A stretch of 64,000 bases of DNA from Candidula unifasciata (lineage: Eukaryota > Mollusca > Gastropoda > Stylommatophora > Geomitridae): NCBI GenBank assembly GCA_905116865.2, contig CAJHNH020000802.1, positions 275,001 through 339,000 of the forward strand, in the 5' to 3' direction. The notes beneath the pieces were generated by a model. It did not search any database. It had not been told where the DNA came from and saw nothing but the letters and a program-made list of their open reading frames with translations. A program made the position numbers and the translations under genes. How positions within the stretch are numbered: position 1 is the first letter of the stretch; each line of letters begins with the position of its first letter. Shown here piece by piece: positions 35,361 through 47,252 of the stretch.

Positions 35361-36695
35361 GCTACGCCGTCTGGCATGTATTTATGTAACTAGGGCTCTC
35401 TGTGCCTCACAAAATAACAGTAAACATCTCGTTGTTAAATGTTGTTTTAGCGTCTGTCTATGTCTGTATGTATCTAGTGTATGTTAACAGTGTAACAATA
35501 GTTAAATATATTGATGCTTATAGTCCTCATGATAAAATAACATATGGCAGGAAGAAAAGTGTGACGTATGGTTTGTAACTAACAGTGTTTACCTATACCT
35601 ACATAAATGTTACGGTGATATGGTTTCTAAAATGTCCAAGTTCTTAATTTATTGACTCTGAATCGCTCTTGACAAGTGTGTTGTTCTGCGTGTTGTTCTG
35701 CGTCATCTCTTTGATCACAGAAAGCCTTCAGCGAGTGTGTATTATCATGAGGATGACAGCATCCAGTCTATCAGTCTGTTCGTGTTTGTGTATCGGCACA
35801 ATCATGACGTGACTAATCACTATACAGAGACAGACTCATTTGCATTAATTCAGATCAGTTGATGAACTTGTTTTGAAACTTATCAGTCGTTTGTCTAACG
35901 AGGCTGCCCTTACAAGTGTCGCTTTCATTCTTGAGTCAGCTGTGATGTCTTCCCACTTTGTCTTAACGTCTTGTTAACGTGCTCGCGGAGGAGAGTATCT
36001 GTGTGTGTGTTTGTGTGTGTGGTGAGTGTGTGGGGGGGGGGGAGGGGGGCTCTGAAACAATACTGTTTTATGTTTATAACGAAGCACCGACTACCAGCTG
36101 GAGTGTCGTCCCGAGATTCTAGAGTTTGGCTGAATTCTTCTTTTGTCATATGGGTTATTTAAGGTTGATTCGGTTTAATTTCACAGTTGACTGTATCTTA
36201 GTTTCCCAGTGATTTGTGCCTAGGAACCTCTCTACAGGCAATGAAGCAAAACGGTGGAGGAAAAAAATCGTCAGATGCAAGCAGAACCCAAATGGTGACA
36301 TTAGTTCAGGACATCCTAGTACAAGTGAGTTTTTCTTTTCTCGGGCCCAGTCGGCTCTAGTAGATGAGTTCCCTTGGGTGGCCGAGACTTCGGGAAAGAA
36401 ACCATTTGAGAGCTGGAGGACATCGTGACCAAGAGCGAAATGGTAACTGTGTACAGCTGGGGAAATCCCTTGGCGTCAGCGTTGACAGATGCCGAATTGT
36501 AATGTTTTCACTAACTGGTCTGTGATGATCATGTTGAGTGTTTGCTACAAGTGATTGAAAAGTTTTTGGTGTGTTCAAGTGATGCGTTGATCACCCCATT
36601 ACATGTTATCTGTATAATGTGTTGTTGTGCCAAAGTGGCCATTTTGGGACTGCTGCAATAAAGCATTGCATTAACCAGTGTTGTTAGTGTAGTGT
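35361..36695. other. No recognised gene; GT and poly(G) tracts
   Basis: (GT)n and a G-rich run lie at about 35998-36048. Open frames at 36216-36428 and elsewhere are short and unlike known families. Confidence 0.45.
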
Positions 36696-36808
36696 GATTC
36701 TTCAGTAGATAGTTCAGTGTAGTGTTTTTGATGTTCTGTGTAGTGTTTTTGATTAGTTCAGTGTAGTGTTTTTGATGAGTTCTGTGTAGTGTTTTAGATG
36801 AGCTCGTC
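36696..36808. repeat. Short ~25-bp tandem repeat, four to five copies
   Basis: Units with GTGTAGTGTTTTTGATGAGT and small length changes. Confidence 0.85.
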
Positions 36809-38080
36809 AATGCTGCTACAGTTTTTGTCTTATTTATGGAATTAGTTTCCAAGTTCTAGTGCTCTTAGTAGAACAGTCTCTGTCTACCACTGCTTGGGCT
36901 CCAGATCCCTTCTATGGTCTCTATCGTAGACATTTCTCGCCTTTTTTGTTGTCAATTCCCTGTCTAGAAGCAAGAATGTTTCCTTTGCATCTTTTCTCCT
37001 TTCCTCTGTTTTTTTTTTCTTTGCTATTAATATTACTTTCTCTACGTCTCTTGCTTCTCCTCCACATTGCTGTTGTTTCCTTAATACTCGAAGATCATGT
37101 AACATGTTAAGACATGATATTCAGCTTGCACAATGTTACTGTCGTTTCACTATGTAGTGAAAACGGGGATTAAAAAGGGGTGAACAGAGTACGATTCCTG
37201 ATAAACACATGACATCTGACATTGACGGATTTAGAAGAATGATAGTCAGCAAGCCAACAGCCAGGATTAGAACGCTGGAAGCAACGCCATAATTTATGCC
37301 GTCAGATAGCAAGGTAAACCGGGTATCAGGGAAATGGCCAGACAGGTTGACCAGTGTCAGTGAGTGAGGAAAAGGCGACGCTAAGATCACCCAGAGTGGG
37401 GAGGAATTGAGAGAAGGAGAAAAAGGGGAAAAGCAGGGTGCAGTAGAAACGAAAAGGAAGCCAGAGCCTGTGCGTTTAGCTGGGCGGCGGCAAAACGGGG
37501 AGCAGAGTTGATCGAATTTAAGAATTAATGTATGGATGAAGAAGAAACTTGGTCAGAAGAAAGAGAGTTTTATCGAGTTTTAGAAGTTTGACTTGGTGTT
37601 AGAAATACTAGTGAAGCACACATATACAGCTACAGTAAACTGAAACGCTCTTCTTTATTCTATAAGAAAACCCAGTGTTGTAGTTGCACTATGCTGTTCT
37701 AAATAAACGATTTTAACTTCATATGTATGAATTGACTGGATTAGTTAAATCACTAGCCGTATTGTTAAACACAATCCAGCGACGTACACAAATAGTAATT
37801 TATACTACGTTTCGTGTAGGCGCATCTTGATGAGCTCGGGAGATGTGAAAGATACAACTGTGTCACAAGTACAAGTACTTTTGTTGAAGTGTTGATATGT
37901 GAACTCTCCTGTCAGCATCGTCACGGTTTAATAAGGCTGGACCACTCGTATTTCAGGATTTTCCTTCCTAGACAATTATAAAGCTCATCCAGCAGCCATG
38001 TCAGGAGAATCAGTCAACATCAAACCTGGATGAGGTAGATTCTTGGTCAGACACGATTCACCTCCGAATAACGATGACCG
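36809..38080. other. No recognised gene
   Basis: A minus-strand frame at 37136-37390 contains a hydrophobic stretch (SSVLILAVGLLTIILL) but has no family resemblance or supporting splice structure, so I do not call it. Confidence 0.4.
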
Positions 38081-38083
38081 GCA

Positions 38084-38855
38084 ATGCCTGTTCTCTGTTA
38101 CCCGTCTTTTGTGACCTGTTCTGTTCAATCTAAATGTCTGAAAATCAATGATGAGATTAATGTTATAATCTCAAAGGCCACCAGCAGTTTCGGCAGACTT
38201 CATACCAGTGTCTGGAGCAGAAGTGGTATCTCCCTGCTGACCAAACTAAAGGTTTACAAAGCTGTAATTCTTCCAGTACTGCTCTACGCTTGTGAAACGT
38301 GGTCTTTGTACCAGCGTCATGCTGAAAAGTTGAATCAGTTTCATATACCCTGTCTCAGAAAGCTGATCAAAATCAAATAGCAAGATAAGATTCCAAATAC
38401 TGTGGTTCTTGATAGGGCAAACCTGCCTAGCATCCACACAATACTGAAGAACTGTCAGCTGCGTCGGCTGGTCACCTAACTAACATGCCAGAATATCGCC
38501 TCCTAAAGAGAGTATTTTATGTCGAGCTCCAGCAAGGGAAGAGGTGCCAGGGAGGTCAGAAAATGCGCTATAAGACCCTCTGAAGACTGCTCTCAATTCT
38601 TTTGGCATCAACAAAGCGACGTGGAAAGCTGCTGACCAAGACCTTCTGGATGGCGTACGTCTCTAGGACATGGTGTATCGGCATGGCAGGCAGCGAAGGT
38701 TGCACAGGCAGAGAAACGGAGGCAGACTAGAAATAATCGTACTGCTAATTCCACACCTACTGCGCCTTCCATCTGTTATCCGCACTGCTCAAGAACTTTC
38801 CTGGCTCATATTGGACTAATCAGCCCCTTCGTACTCATTATCATTGATCATTACT
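38084..38855 (+). pseudogene. Dead LINE: end of reverse transcriptase ORF
   Basis: 38130-38380 reads INDEINVIISKATSSFGRL, ISLLTKLKVYKAVILPVLLY and ACETWSLYQRHAEKLNQFH, then RKLIKIK: the thumb/connection segment of a very common mollusc and fish LINE type. A stop (TAG) follows, then the frame continues ...NTVVLDRANLPSIHTILK, and near 38770-38830 the DNA still encodes a C2H2-like finger (C-Y-P-H-C then RTFLAHIGLI) that normally ends this protein. Upstream reverse transcriptase and endonuclease are missing. Several frameshifts make it inactive. Confidence 0.78.
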
Positions 38856-40172
38856 ACTTTGAATGAAAGTAGTCTTTATCACTGGTGATGGACGAACAAC
38901 AAATGTCTGAATGGGATGCCCTGACAGGCGGATACAGAACTGCTCTGCTGACACAGTAGCTTCTGCAGCATCTTTTGTTTCACGTGTATTCGTGTTAGCT
39001 TTTTATTAAACGACAAGGTTCGAGGATCTTACAAATTGGAAAAGGAAGAAGAAGATTCATGTTTGCACAGGCCACGGCCTACCATTCTGACTGAATCACT
39101 GAAAGAGCTGTTTTTCCTTGCACAGGTTTTGATCTGTGGCTTTCATGGTCATGAGTGGAGTAGGAGGACACAAATACGAAAAAAGAATACGTTATATGCC
39201 ATAATAGGCTGCTCTTGGTGGTGTTGGCGAGGGTTCAAATACTAAGGAGATCTGTCTGCTTTCTCCAGCTAAGATACCACATTAGGCCTACAGCGTTCGT
39301 TTTGCCGAGGGTCAGTGTCAGATTTTGTTGTTGCAAACATGGCGAAACATTTATGTGATAAGTACCGTCAAGCGTGAAATTTTTTTATTCGTCAAAGTGG
39401 ATTTAAACGCCAACAGGAGAAAGTCATTCTGAAGCGATGATGCTTACACGCAGTAAGCATTCATGGCAGTGAGCCTGATGAAGGTAACAAGACTGAAACA
39501 CCTCGAGAAAATGGACTATTTGCTTAGCTATGAGAAGTCTTATGTTGTGCCGCCTTCTCCAATAGATAATACATCAACAAGCCAAGGTGTTTTCTTGTAA
39601 TGACCAGGACTTGTCAACTTTAACACAGGAATGAAGTTAGAGTGCAACTGTGGACAGCAGCAGAAAGGCTCTACCAAACGTCACAGGCAAGCACACACAA
39701 ATATAGAATCCCTTATCTGAACCCAGGCCTCTCATGAGCCCATCCGTATAACTTGATAATAACTAGCTTACAGCTGCATGAACACATTCACAAACCTCTG
39801 TTGAGTCCTTCTAAATGGCTTGTTACTTCAGGACTGTTGTAACATGAGCTGCAAGTTGGCAGGAAACAGAATAAGTATAGCTTTTTAGGCAACATATCAC
39901 ACTGACTGGGCGGGCAGTAAATTACCAGAGCACAAGAACAGAGCCAATTTATAACGAATTAAAACAATTATAAAACATCACCAATAACAACAACAACAAC
40001 AACAAATGATGTCAGAAGCCGGTTGAAAGACGCCATCGCTTGTCTCTTGTATTTGTGAAGCACTGCTGCTGAAAGTACATTAAAGACAGTTTATTTGTCC
40101 GCCACAATTACCTACAGAGCGTAAAAAATGCCAGTCTGTCTCACGTTTCGGTGAAGGGAAAAATCCCAGCTG
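38856..40172. other. No recognised gene
   Basis: Mixed single-copy sequence with a short (CAA)n at about 39990-40005. The frame at 39036-39245 is not recognised. Confidence 0.45.
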
Positions 40173-40264
40173 CAACTCTTCGCGGTGGAGGATGTCACCT
40201 TGCTGTGGAGGATGGCACCTTGCTGTCGAGGATGGCACCTTGCTGTGGAAGATGGCACCTCGGT
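40173..40264. repeat. 21-bp tandem repeat, four to five copies
   Basis: Copies of GGAGGATGGCACCTTGCTGT. Confidence 0.88.
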
Positions 40265-40679
40265 AAGGCTAACGCAGTCTTGAAGACCGAATATCCGCCA
40301 AGATGGGCGGGCATCTCTGCTGTGTTATCTGCTGGTAGAACTAGCATCACATAGAAGAGTACCCACTTTCTTTGGCAGGTTACAAGAATTCGCCAGGTTA
40401 AGATGCTCAACAATGTGGATGTGAGAAGCAAGGGGAGACTATCACATTATATGTAACTCTAAAAAATAAACGAAAGCAAAAGTATAACATGTTGAGATTA
40501 AACATCTTTCCTGAGGCAACATATGGTTGTCAATCAGGGATCTTACCTAATCTTTGATGAATACAATTCAGAGCTTTTAAAGTGAAATGGTAATAAAACA
40601 TTCTTAGAATACTGTGGACTCGAAGAAAAATATCCTAAACCTATCTTTTTTGTCAGTATAGGAGAAGTGGCTCATTAAC

Positions 40680-40905
40680 AGGATCCTCTCCCTCGTTGTA
40701 ACCTGGAGAGATGGTGCTGGAGGGTAGTTTCCGGAAAACGAGACAAGGGCAGACTACGCTGAAGATTGATGCAAGACACTGAAGATGCCATGGCGATGAA
40801 AGCACAAGGAACCGGAGACTTTGCTAGAGACAGACTTTCAGGCCTGGCATGAAGAAAGAGACCTTCTGTAAAGAACCTGTTGACGGGTGATGACTTTGTC
40901 ATTTT
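40680..40905 (+). pseudogene. LINE C-terminal tail remnant
   Basis: Plus-strand pieces in shifting frames read EMVLEGSF and AMAMKAQGTGDFARDRLSG, matching the end of the same LINE type as 56895-57770 (which reads ALGLKSHGARELARERDTF). Only about 200 bp is recognisable and it is frameshifted. Confidence 0.55.
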
Positions 40906-41760
40906 TTTTTTTTTTTAGTCGACGGTTGGAGTTTTCATAAAAAGACACTTCAGTGTTTGCTGAACTATGTCACTTGTGGCTGTTTAAACCGGGTGTTGCT
41001 TGTTTTACAGGTCTTGTGGCATACATGATACCCTCTGTTTCTAGTCTCGCCGGCGATGTCAGGTAATTATTGACACAGATTTTACTTCCCTGTGATTGCC
41101 ACCCAACATCCGTGCAGATAAGCAAACATTAATGACAGTTTCGCTTTGTCCTTAATGATTTTACAACCATAGAATAATGCAATAAAACGTAAATGAAATT
41201 CTCATTGATTTCGTTGTTTTCTCTGCCATCTTTGGGACTCAGAAAGACACTTAGCATCCACAAATACAAATAGCAGCACAAGAGCTGCAGCCTGCCCTGA
41301 GAGACAACTAAACATCTAAAATATAATTGCTCAATTAAATATATTTATACGTCATTACACTGAAAGCTTCTTCAAACTTTGAACATTGTTACAGGCTGCA
41401 GGTTCAGACGTGACCCAGAGCAAGTGTTTACCTGTCATTTGCGGAATGTTGTGAGTAAGTACCTAAATCAAGAAGTGTACACAAATGTCAGATTAGAGGT
41501 TTTCTGCGTCTGAAACTGTCGATGGCTCATTATCTGTTGCATTATTTGCATCGAACGTGTTTTATCGTTCTTCGGCGTCCAACCACTGCAGGTGGTTCGG
41601 CAGACAATAGATGTTTGATTGTTTCATTCGTTGTTGAAGATAAATACAAATATCTAGAAGACCGTTACAAGTGGTAAAGTGTCTAATCTAGAAAAGCGAC
41701 ATGTTGTGTCTCGGGTGGCATTATTGACAAGATGTTACTGTGTACGAACTGGAAAGTTGG
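40906..41760. other. No recognised gene
   Basis: AT-rich single-copy DNA with a short poly(T) at about 40902-40916. Confidence 0.45.
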
Positions 41761-41764
41761 AAGT

Positions 41765-42010
41765 CGTGAGGGTGTAGCAGCTAGACTCTCGCCTTTAGGC
41801 CTGAGTGTCGTGGGCTCGAACCCACATCGAGCAGGATTTATTTTAATAGCCATGACTCCCAGGTCGACCTATCCTAAAGTAGGTAGCAGACAAGGTATAT
41901 GGAAGTAAAGGCGGCAGATGTGATGTTGACCACAACCATCAAGTACGGGCTGGTCAATAGAAATATGAACCTAGCATCATATGTCCGCTACGGTGCTGTG
42001 GGACAGGGTG
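41765..42010 (+). mobile_element. tRNA-derived SINE, third family
   Basis: A tRNA-like head has an A-box-like GGTGTAGCAGCTAGACTC at 41771 and a good B-box GGGCTCGAACCC at 41812-41823. The body includes GGCAGATGTGATGTTGACCAC, shared by eye with 29465-29568. The 3' end is uncertain. Confidence 0.55.
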
Positions 42011-42823
42011 GTTTCCTGGAACTTTGAATCCGAAGTTTTACTGACACGTCTGCTGGGCGCTAGGGTGTGCTAGACCAGGATATGTCACAGGTCTACGAGC
42101 TATGCTACACGAGCTTGCTATCTGTCAACAACACACATCCCTCTGTGATCATCTTAGGTTTTTCTTCCTGTAGATATCTGAGATAAATTATGTGAAACAC
42201 TGAAATGTCAGTCATCCCCATTTACCTGTTTGTTGTCTCTTTTCTGATTTCAAGTGGCATGTTGGCGCGGGAAATTTGTTGCTGTCTGTGAGTGATGCTT
42301 GCCGCTCTGCCCAATCGTATCGTATAAAATCAAACAAAAATTCTAAGCTTAGTCCTTTTTTAGCCGCCTGATGGCCTGCTTTTTCAAGGACGGTTCCTGT
42401 GCTATCTTATTTTATTTATCTTCCTTTGTGGTGACCAATTTCACCTGATTTTGTTCATTTGTTGCCTAAGTTCTGGTTCTGAGGGGCCTGGTTCCTGTTT
42501 AAATGGCTATTTGCTAGCTGTTGCACTGTTCTTATGTGTTCGCTCTGCCCAAAGCCATTCAACCATACACAAGTTCGACCGCTTTCTGCCATTTTGGCTA
42601 AGCAATGAAAATAGTATAAGATGATACAGAGAACTGTTGCGATGTTTATCTTCACCAAAAGGTGTGTCATAGCAACTGTAGAAAAGAATATAAATTTCGT
42701 TTAGCCGGTGCTTTTGTTTTTCGTTTTAATCAAACCTAATTAGTCTCATCGCTGTGCAAAGGCTTACTTACGCAATATAGATGCTACTTGTGTCTACCCG
42801 GACATAAACGTGTAATAATTTAA
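42011..42823. other. No recognised gene
   Basis: Left flank of the LTR element. AAACGTGT at 42806-42813 also occurs at the right edge (47179-47186). Confidence 0.4.
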
Positions 42824-43217
42824 TGCTTCACTTGGAATGAACCTTGACGTAGACCTGACATGTACCTTGATTTACACCAACTTTAACGTCTAGGGTTGAC
42901 AACACAAACGCCGCTCAGCTTCTTGGTACATTCTGTCAGTTTATTCTCGTCCATTTATTTCACATGTTCAACACATTATTCACATTTATTTCACTCGCGA
43001 TATTTTCGAACATTAAACATTTGCGCAACATAAAGACGACATCTTCAAATACTACAACCGTCTTCTCTGACTTCTGATGATCGACTGACCACGAGGCTAG
43101 CTCGGGCTTTCCCTCGCTTCCTCGACTAGGCACAAGTATCTCGTGCTGTCCCTTGTTGCACGGACTTTCTGCTTGCCACTATGTAATCGTGAAGACCATG
43201 CACAGCACCTCATCACA
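42824..43217 (-). repeat. 3' LTR
   Basis: 394 bp, with the same length and ends as the 5' LTR. It differs from it at three sites: near the inner TGCT end, at TCTAGGGTTG/TCTAGTGTTG and at GCTCGGGC/GCTCTGGC. Confidence 0.92.
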
Positions 43218-43240
43218 TACTCCCCCCCTTTTTAACAAAA
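43218..43240 (-). promoter_or_regulatory. Polypurine tract of the LTR element
   Basis: On the minus strand, AAAAAGGGGGGGAG lies directly before the 3' LTR TGTGATG end, the normal position and composition of the plus-strand primer site of LTR retroelements. Confidence 0.75.
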
Positions 43241-45202
43241 TGATACTTTATGGAACATCAAGTATCATTTTCCTTTTTACTGATAGATGACTCAATGGAA
43301 CATAAATCTAACCTCAATTACTGCCCTTGGTTTCAAAATTTTTTCTGTATGTTTTTTTTTAAAGTACTGATCTGGTGATAGATATCTCATCTTTACACCT
43401 ATTGCATCTGTAGTATAACTTTGTCACTATATCTATTCTATGATGTTCGAGTGAAATAATGATCATTGTGATTATGGTGATGTTAATGGTCAGCTTTGAG
43501 ATATTTACTAGAGGGATAATAAATCAATTTAAATGTATTACTGCTAGGAATTATAGTTCCTGATTATCCTTAATTACTGCCCTTTAAAACTGCTTTTAGT
43601 ATTTACTGCATGCTTTCCCTGTACTGAGCTGGTGAAGAGTTTAAACCATCTTTACACCTATTGCATCTGTAGAATTGTCTAGTCACTATATCTACTCTAT
43701 CAGGTTCAAAGTGAAATGATAGTGATGATGATCAGCTTTGATGTGTGCATTTTTTCTTTACCATCAGTATGTCTATTCAGCATCAGTATAACTATAGCTT
43801 GTTCATAATCTTGGGTGTGGTGGACAACTTTAGCATGTCCCTGTGCTGTGTACCTATGCCAAAACATTTGAAATTAAATATTTTTATCAAAGTCATTCTG
43901 TGGAAAAAGATTTCTATATGATATATCGCTAAATCTTTAATTCGGTTGTGCTGTTCCTGGGGAGAGAGAATTTTTTTTTTTTTTTTAAACTTTTGAACTA
44001 TTAACTCTGTTATTACATGAATACTAAACTATTCCTAATGAACTACTAACTCTGTCATTACATGAATACTAAACTATTCCTAATGAACTACTAACCTAAG
44101 TTAAATGCATGTACACTATTAAAATACTACCCACAAATCTTTCATTCATCATTCATTCCTGTTTTATTCTCTTTCATTCCCATTCATTCCAATAACTATC
44201 CTTGATCTTGATCCATCTCTGCAGGCTGTGTGTGTCTTGCTTGTACTCTGGCGCTTGCTTTCAAGGTTGTCATTCCTTGGTTTGCTCAACTGTCTGTTCT
44301 GCTCTGGGGTCTTTCATGGTAGGATAACTGGTAATCTTGCAAATATACTGACTAAAAATATTATAATTTTATAAGTTAACACAATACTATTATCATTGTT
44401 CAGTGACTGTATACACTAATATGCCACCTTTAAAATAATAATTAAACGGAAGGTGTTTAATACACACAGTTTGTGGCTGATTTTTATAAATGACATCAGG
44501 TGTCTATGCACTTTTGTAAAATACTTTATCATTAATTTAATATTTACACAAACACTTTAGGTATGTAAGATGATCTACCTTTCACAGTAGCTATCACAAT
44601 TGTGTAAACACGATGTAATACTGACGTTTTTTGTTGTTCTTGATTGAGCTTAAACAGTCGGAATGCTTCATTATTCTCGCATTCTTTATTTTATGATACG
44701 TTTGGTATTCGATGATCTTGATATTGTATAGATGCTCTTGAAGTGTCGCTTAGAATTTGATGATTTGAAATGTTTCAATGTTGATTTTGAGGTATTTGGA
44801 GAAAATAATTTCGTGTTCCTTGATGGTGATCTTGAAATTTGGATCATTCAGTGGCTGATATGTTTCTGTTCATTCCCTGTACAGTACTGGTTGGTGATTT
44901 CTGATTTTGATTGAAATAAGACAATCTTGAAGGTGGAGAATGGTAAAATATCAATTCTTGATGATTGTTCAGGTTTACTCTTGATTGTTTGGTTGAAGGT
45001 GGTTCTATGTAGCTTCTTGACTGATAATAATCTTGACTATGAAGACTGCTAAAATGTCAATTCTTGATGTTGATGTTCAGGAGGATGGACTGTAAGGTTT
45101 CAAGTTAGTAAATAGTGATACTTAAATTGATGGTGCTTTTCCTTATTTCAGCTGTTCTTATTTTTGTTGATGGATTTGTATGTATTAGGACACCACTTTC
45201 TT
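43241..45202. other. Noncoding interior of the LTR element
   Basis: AT-rich and without pol-like frames. A block at about 43315-43460 is repeated, diverged, at about 43568-43720 (both with TTTACACCTATTGCATCTGT). A 48-bp unit with CATGAATACTAAACTATTCC is duplicated at 44015-44095. AATTCTTGATG-type words recur at 44950-45070. Confidence 0.7.
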
Positions 45203-46315
45203 TTAATAATATGGATGTTGACGGAAATGCATTTGTTCCCAGAATTGTATATCTTCTTCAGAACAGTCATTGATTCCTCTTAGATCTCCCAGAATCAAAT
45301 CTGTCGAAATGTCTTTCATTACTAAGACTTTCATTGGCTTGGTCATCCATGGTGATTTTAAATATATATATGCTGTTGGTAGCTGTACTAGTCTTCCATC
45401 ATTGTAATAATATACAAGTTCTCCACTATAATCTGATGGTTTTAGCATTCTATCTGATACTATATTGAAGTTTATCTCTCTATTTAGTTGCATTTGACCT
45501 GGTTTGTTATTAATAAGACATTTAGTTGTTCTACTTCGATTTTTCCGGCTTAGTGCCTTCTTCATCCTATCCGCAGGTATTCCTCTATCATTATCAAAAT
45601 ATTGGAACTCTTTATCTACAGTTTTTCTGTCTATTGTTTCACAGTCATCCTGTTTCATACATTGAGTTGCTTTTGTCTCGACTGATGTTATTGTTGGCAC
45701 ATTGATATCCTTCGCTTGATTAATTTTCATTGTTTCTGAGTTTGACTTTTTCTCTGTTTCAGTGGCTGCTGTCTTTTTCATTTCAACTTTCTTGCTTGTA
45801 TTACTATTCTTGCTGGATTCCAGCTCTGCAATCACAATTTCGTTCTTTATCTTTTTAGTTCCTGGACATTTCAATTGGCTTTTTCCTATCCAAATTGTAT
45901 GTGGCTCTGTTGTTTTTCCTTGATTCTTTCTACCGTAGCACAGTGAACAATCTAGAGTTGGAATATCTTCCGAATCCATTCTTTCTGAATTAGTTTTTGC
46001 AAAGAAGGATTTTTTTTTTTTGTCTTTTAACATCTGTTTCCCAACACAGTGTTTTACAATATGTCCGAATGCATTACAGAAGTGGCACTTTTTAAGGTTA
46101 TTCTTTTGTTTATTTTGCCACTTTTTATTTACCAAGTCTTCAATATAATTTGAATATTTAGGATCTCTGTCGCAGATAGTTGAAGAACTGTGCTGGTACT
46201 TACAAAAAATGCACATCTTGATCTTCTGGTTACTTATCGATGTATCTTTCATTGTTGTCGCTGAAGATACTTGCGACAAAGTGTTCTTACTTTTTACCAA
46301 CCTTTTAGATGCCAT
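45203..46315 (-). CDS. Gag-like protein with zinc knuckle and degenerate protease-like end
   Basis: An intact 370-residue ORF, ATG at 46315. Residues 34-47 hold CIFCKYQHSSSTIC, and about residues 76-89 hold CHFCNAFGHIVKHC, a perfect C-x2-C-x4-H-x4-C zinc knuckle that binds RNA in retroelement Gag proteins. A further Cys cluster (CSLCYG) lies near residue 122. The middle is Lys/Glu/Thr-rich and probably disordered. The end (YSGELVYYYNDG, LPTAYIYL, MKDISTDLILGDLRG) has the shape of the C-terminal half of a Ty3-type aspartic protease, but the catalytic DTG motif expected about 40 residues earlier is not there. An intact frame, near-identical LTRs and no pol suggest a Gag supplied by, or working with, another element. 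Confidence 0.75.
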   Translation of the reverse strand: MASKRLVKSKNTLSQVSSATTMKDTSISNQKIKMCIFCKYQHSSSTICDRDPKYSNYIEDLVNKKWQNKQKNNLKKCHFCNAFGHIVKHCVGKQMLKDKKKKSFFAKTNSERMDSEDIPTLDCSLCYGRKNQGKTTEPHTIWIGKSQLKCPGTKKIKNEIVIAELESSKNSNTSKKVEMKKTAATETEKKSNSETMKINQAKDINVPTITSVETKATQCMKQDDCETIDRKTVDKEFQYFDNDRGIPADRMKKALSRKNRSRTTKCLINNKPGQMQLNREINFNIVSDRMLKPSDYSGELVYYYNDGRLVQLPTAYIYLKSPWMTKPMKVLVMKDISTDLILGDLRGINDCSEEDIQFWEQMHFRQHPYY

Positions 46316-46785
46316 TCTGATAAACGCACAATCGATGCAAAAAATGTCACCGCAGTAAGAAAACTGATCGTAACTGTAAATAAAATTAGTTCATATTCCG
46401 CTAGTTTCCGCGAAACAATGGTCACAAACCTGATTTAATTCACAAACTAGATTTGAAGTTTTCATGATGTGTAACTTTGGTAAACCTGCAACTTCTTGAA
46501 TCCACAAACCTTGGTAATACGATGTGTGTGTGGCAGGCAGGGCGTAGATGACACACCGGTTTTCATTGGTCGGTAGCTGACCTGTCGGCGCTTGCTGTGT
46601 TAATTATAGGCTCTGCTCGGGTGAAGTACACTGTTTTTCCGCATGTTTATCTTACCTTGGAAGAAACAAAAATGTTTTCCTATGCTTATGGTCCGCGTGG
46701 TTTCTAATTTCCTTCGGACAAGCACCCCACTTGTAATAATCTTGGTCTACTTGAAATGAAGCGTGGTCTGCTTGGAATGAGTCGA

Positions 46786-47179
46786 TGCTACACTTGGAAT
46801 GAACCTTGACGTAGACCTGACATGTACCTTGATTTACACCAACTTTAACGTCTAGTGTTGACAACACAAACGCCGCTCAGCTTCTTGGTACATTCTGTCA
46901 GTTTATTCTCGTCCATTTATTTCACATGTTCAACACATTATTCACATTTATTTCACTCGCGATATTTTCGAACATTAAACATTTGCGCAACATAAAGACG
47001 ACATCTTCAAATACTACAACCGTCTTCTCTGACTTCTGATGATCGACTGACCACGAGGCTAGCTCTGGCTTTCCCTCGCTTCCTCGACTAGGCACAAGTA
47101 TCTCGTGCTGTCCCTTGTTGCACGGACTTTCTGCTTGCCACTATGTAATCGTGAAGACCATGCACAGCACCTCATCACA
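46786..47179 (-). repeat. 5' LTR
   Basis: 394 bp; the promoter side of the element in minus orientation. The leader to the gag-like ATG is about 470 bp. Confidence 0.92.
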
Positions 47180-47252
47180 AACGTGTGCTCTACAGTACAG
47201 CTTCCGTGGGGAAAGTCAGTTTGGTAAATGGTTGAAGGGACAGTCTCTGCAC

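Larger units (their letters stand above)
42824..47179 (-). mobile_element. Young non-autonomous LTR retrotransposon
   Basis: Two direct repeats of 394 bp bound a 3.57-kb interior. In minus orientation the LTRs begin TG and end CA, contain AATAAA (complement at 42940-42945), and the 3' LTR is preceded by a polypurine tract (complement of 43218-43240, Gs flanked by As). The LTRs differ at only three positions, so insertion is recent. The interior holds one long ORF (gag-like, 46315-45203) and about 2 kb of AT-rich noncoding sequence with internal duplications; no reverse transcriptase, RNase H or integrase is visible. AAACGTGT at both edges is a possible target duplication, but on the left it is about 10 bp outside the LTR. 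No standard TGG primer-binding site follows the 5' LTR. Confidence 0.88.

Noticed and set aside
37136..37390. Minus-strand hydrophobic frame resembling a membrane segment
   Set aside because: Too short, no family match, and no flanking exon in phase.
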